From: Phycisphaerales bacterium
GTDB taxonomy: Bacteria; Planctomycetota; Phycisphaerae; Phycisphaerales; SM1A02
Assembly (NCBI GenBank): GCA_003520025.1
Contig: DOVP01000230.1
Coordinates: 4,130 to 9,626 of the forward strand
DNA length: 5,497 nt
Direction of reading: 5' to 3'
This document shows, piece by piece, positions 5,160 to 5,497 of the stretch; position 1 is the first letter of the stretch, and the number at the start of each line of letters is the position of its first letter. The translations under genes and the position numbers were made by a program. The notes under the pieces are model-generated. The model ran no database searches. It saw only the letters and a program-made list of their open reading frames with translations, and was not told the DNA's origin.

Positions 5160-5497
5160 GCGGCCCGCCTTCCGCTTCCGCGAGAAGCGGTGACGCCCCG
5201 CAGGCTCAATCCGGCAGCCGCTGCCCAACTCTCCAGCGTGCCAGCCGCTCCGGCCATGGCCTTGGACAGGCCTTCACGCAAATCGCTCATGCAGGCCGAT
5301 TCGTCATCGAGCTGCACGGGAAGCCGGCAGGTGGACTGCACCAACTCCGCCAGTCCAGGCTCTGCTGCGTGAGCGCCGGTGAGCAGCAGGTGGTCGGGGC
5401 GATCACCTCGGACCGAAACGCTGAAGTGCCGCAGGCACAGCATCGCCTCGCGAGCGAGTTCGGCAAGCACAGGGCGAGCCGCCTCGGAAACGGCGCC
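5156..5497 (-). CDS. pilM: PilM-like actin-fold protein, C-terminal 113 residues (5' part outside window)
   Basis: The frame is open from the window edge to TGA at 5158-5156 and begins GAVSEAARPVLAELAREA, so the true start lies beyond 5497; the GTG at 5470 is internal. The segment matches the end of PilM/GspL cytoplasmic proteins. A helix with RPVLAELAREAMLCLRHFSV precedes the strand-loop DHLLLTGAHAAEPGLAELVQ (normally LSGGxAxxxGL). Then comes RLPVQL (the lgiPV step) and a closing helix ESWAAAAGLSLRGV (normally a GLALRG-like ending). PilM is an actin-like ATP-binding cytoplasmic protein that docks on the PilN N-terminus. The second glycine of the usual GG pair is Ala here. The short tail ASRGSGRRAA is basic. 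The identification relies on the C-terminal pattern plus the following pilN/O genes. Confidence 0.75.
   Translation of the reverse strand, partial: GAVSEAARPVLAELAREAMLCLRHFSVSVRGDRPDHLLLTGAHAAEPGLAELVQSTCRLPVQLDDESACMSDLREGLSKAMAGAAGTLESWAAAAGLSLRGVTASRGSGRRAA
5172..5190 (-). promoter_or_regulatory. 7-bp perfect hairpin at the pilM end next to the pilN ribosome site
   Basis: On the minus strand CCGCTTC (5190-5184), loop TCGCG, GAAGCGG... closes as a perfect 7-bp stem (5190-5184 with 5178-5172). Its 3' arm touches the GGAAGG (5173-5168) that serves pilN at 5159. It lies in the codons for the last residues of the PilM-like protein (ASRGSG). There is no T-run, so it is not a terminator. It may influence pilN translation or be incidental in GC-rich coding DNA. 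Confidence 0.3.

Noticed and set aside
5160..5228. Longer version of the PilN-like protein starting at 5228
   Set aside because: It would extend 70 bases into pilM and bury the INLLP-type N-terminal motif. The ATG at 5159 has a good ribosome site and the same ATGA overlap as its neighbours.
5468..5470. GTG at 5470 as the start of a separate 104-residue protein
   Set aside because: The frame remains open upstream to the window edge, and the extra residues continue the PilM-type helix; it is an internal Val codon.

Overview
The window is a GC-rich, tightly packed stretch in which every credible gene lies on the minus strand. Transcription therefore runs from position 5497 down to position 1. 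It covers most of one operon for a type IV pilus / type II secretion-like envelope machine. In transcription order it holds: the C-terminal end of a PilM-like actin-fold protein (5497-5156, cut by the window edge), a PilN-like protein (5159-4497), a PilO-like protein (4500-3928), a PilP/GspC-like bitopic protein (3931-3392), a PilQ/GspD-family secretin (3348-1357), a TPR-repeat lipoprotein (1360-167), and the start of a small membrane protein (133-1, cut by the other window edge).

Four of the five junctions from pilM to the TPR lipoprotein are 4-base ATGA stop/start overlaps. The exception is the 43-base gap before the secretin. No promoter or terminator is recognisable inside, so the block probably sits in the middle of a longer transcript. 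There is no mobile element, RNA gene, CRISPR array or long repeat, and no gene-free stretch over 300 bases.

The layout follows the classical pilMNOPQ order. The likely working model is that PilM binds the cytoplasmic tip of PilN, PilN and PilO form an inner-membrane pair, the PilP/GspC-like protein reaches into the periplasm, and the secretin forms the outer-membrane channel. The TPR lipoprotein, translationally coupled to the secretin, is a reasonable pilotin or assembly-factor candidate.

The proteins depart from the proteobacterial textbook versions. The PilP-like protein is anchored by a membrane helix rather than a lipid, as in GspC. The secretin lacks AMIN domains and has a VGNDVGY motif where VGxxxP is usual. 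Its C-terminal extension of about 160 residues contains a TPR-like helical pair and an acidic Pro/Ala-rich tail. From memory, this secretin pattern (VGxxDGYLTTT, TQT..EF, a TPR-like tail) resembles secretins of Planctomycetota, so a planctomycete (possibly Phycisphaerae-like) is my best guess. That guess has not been checked by any search.
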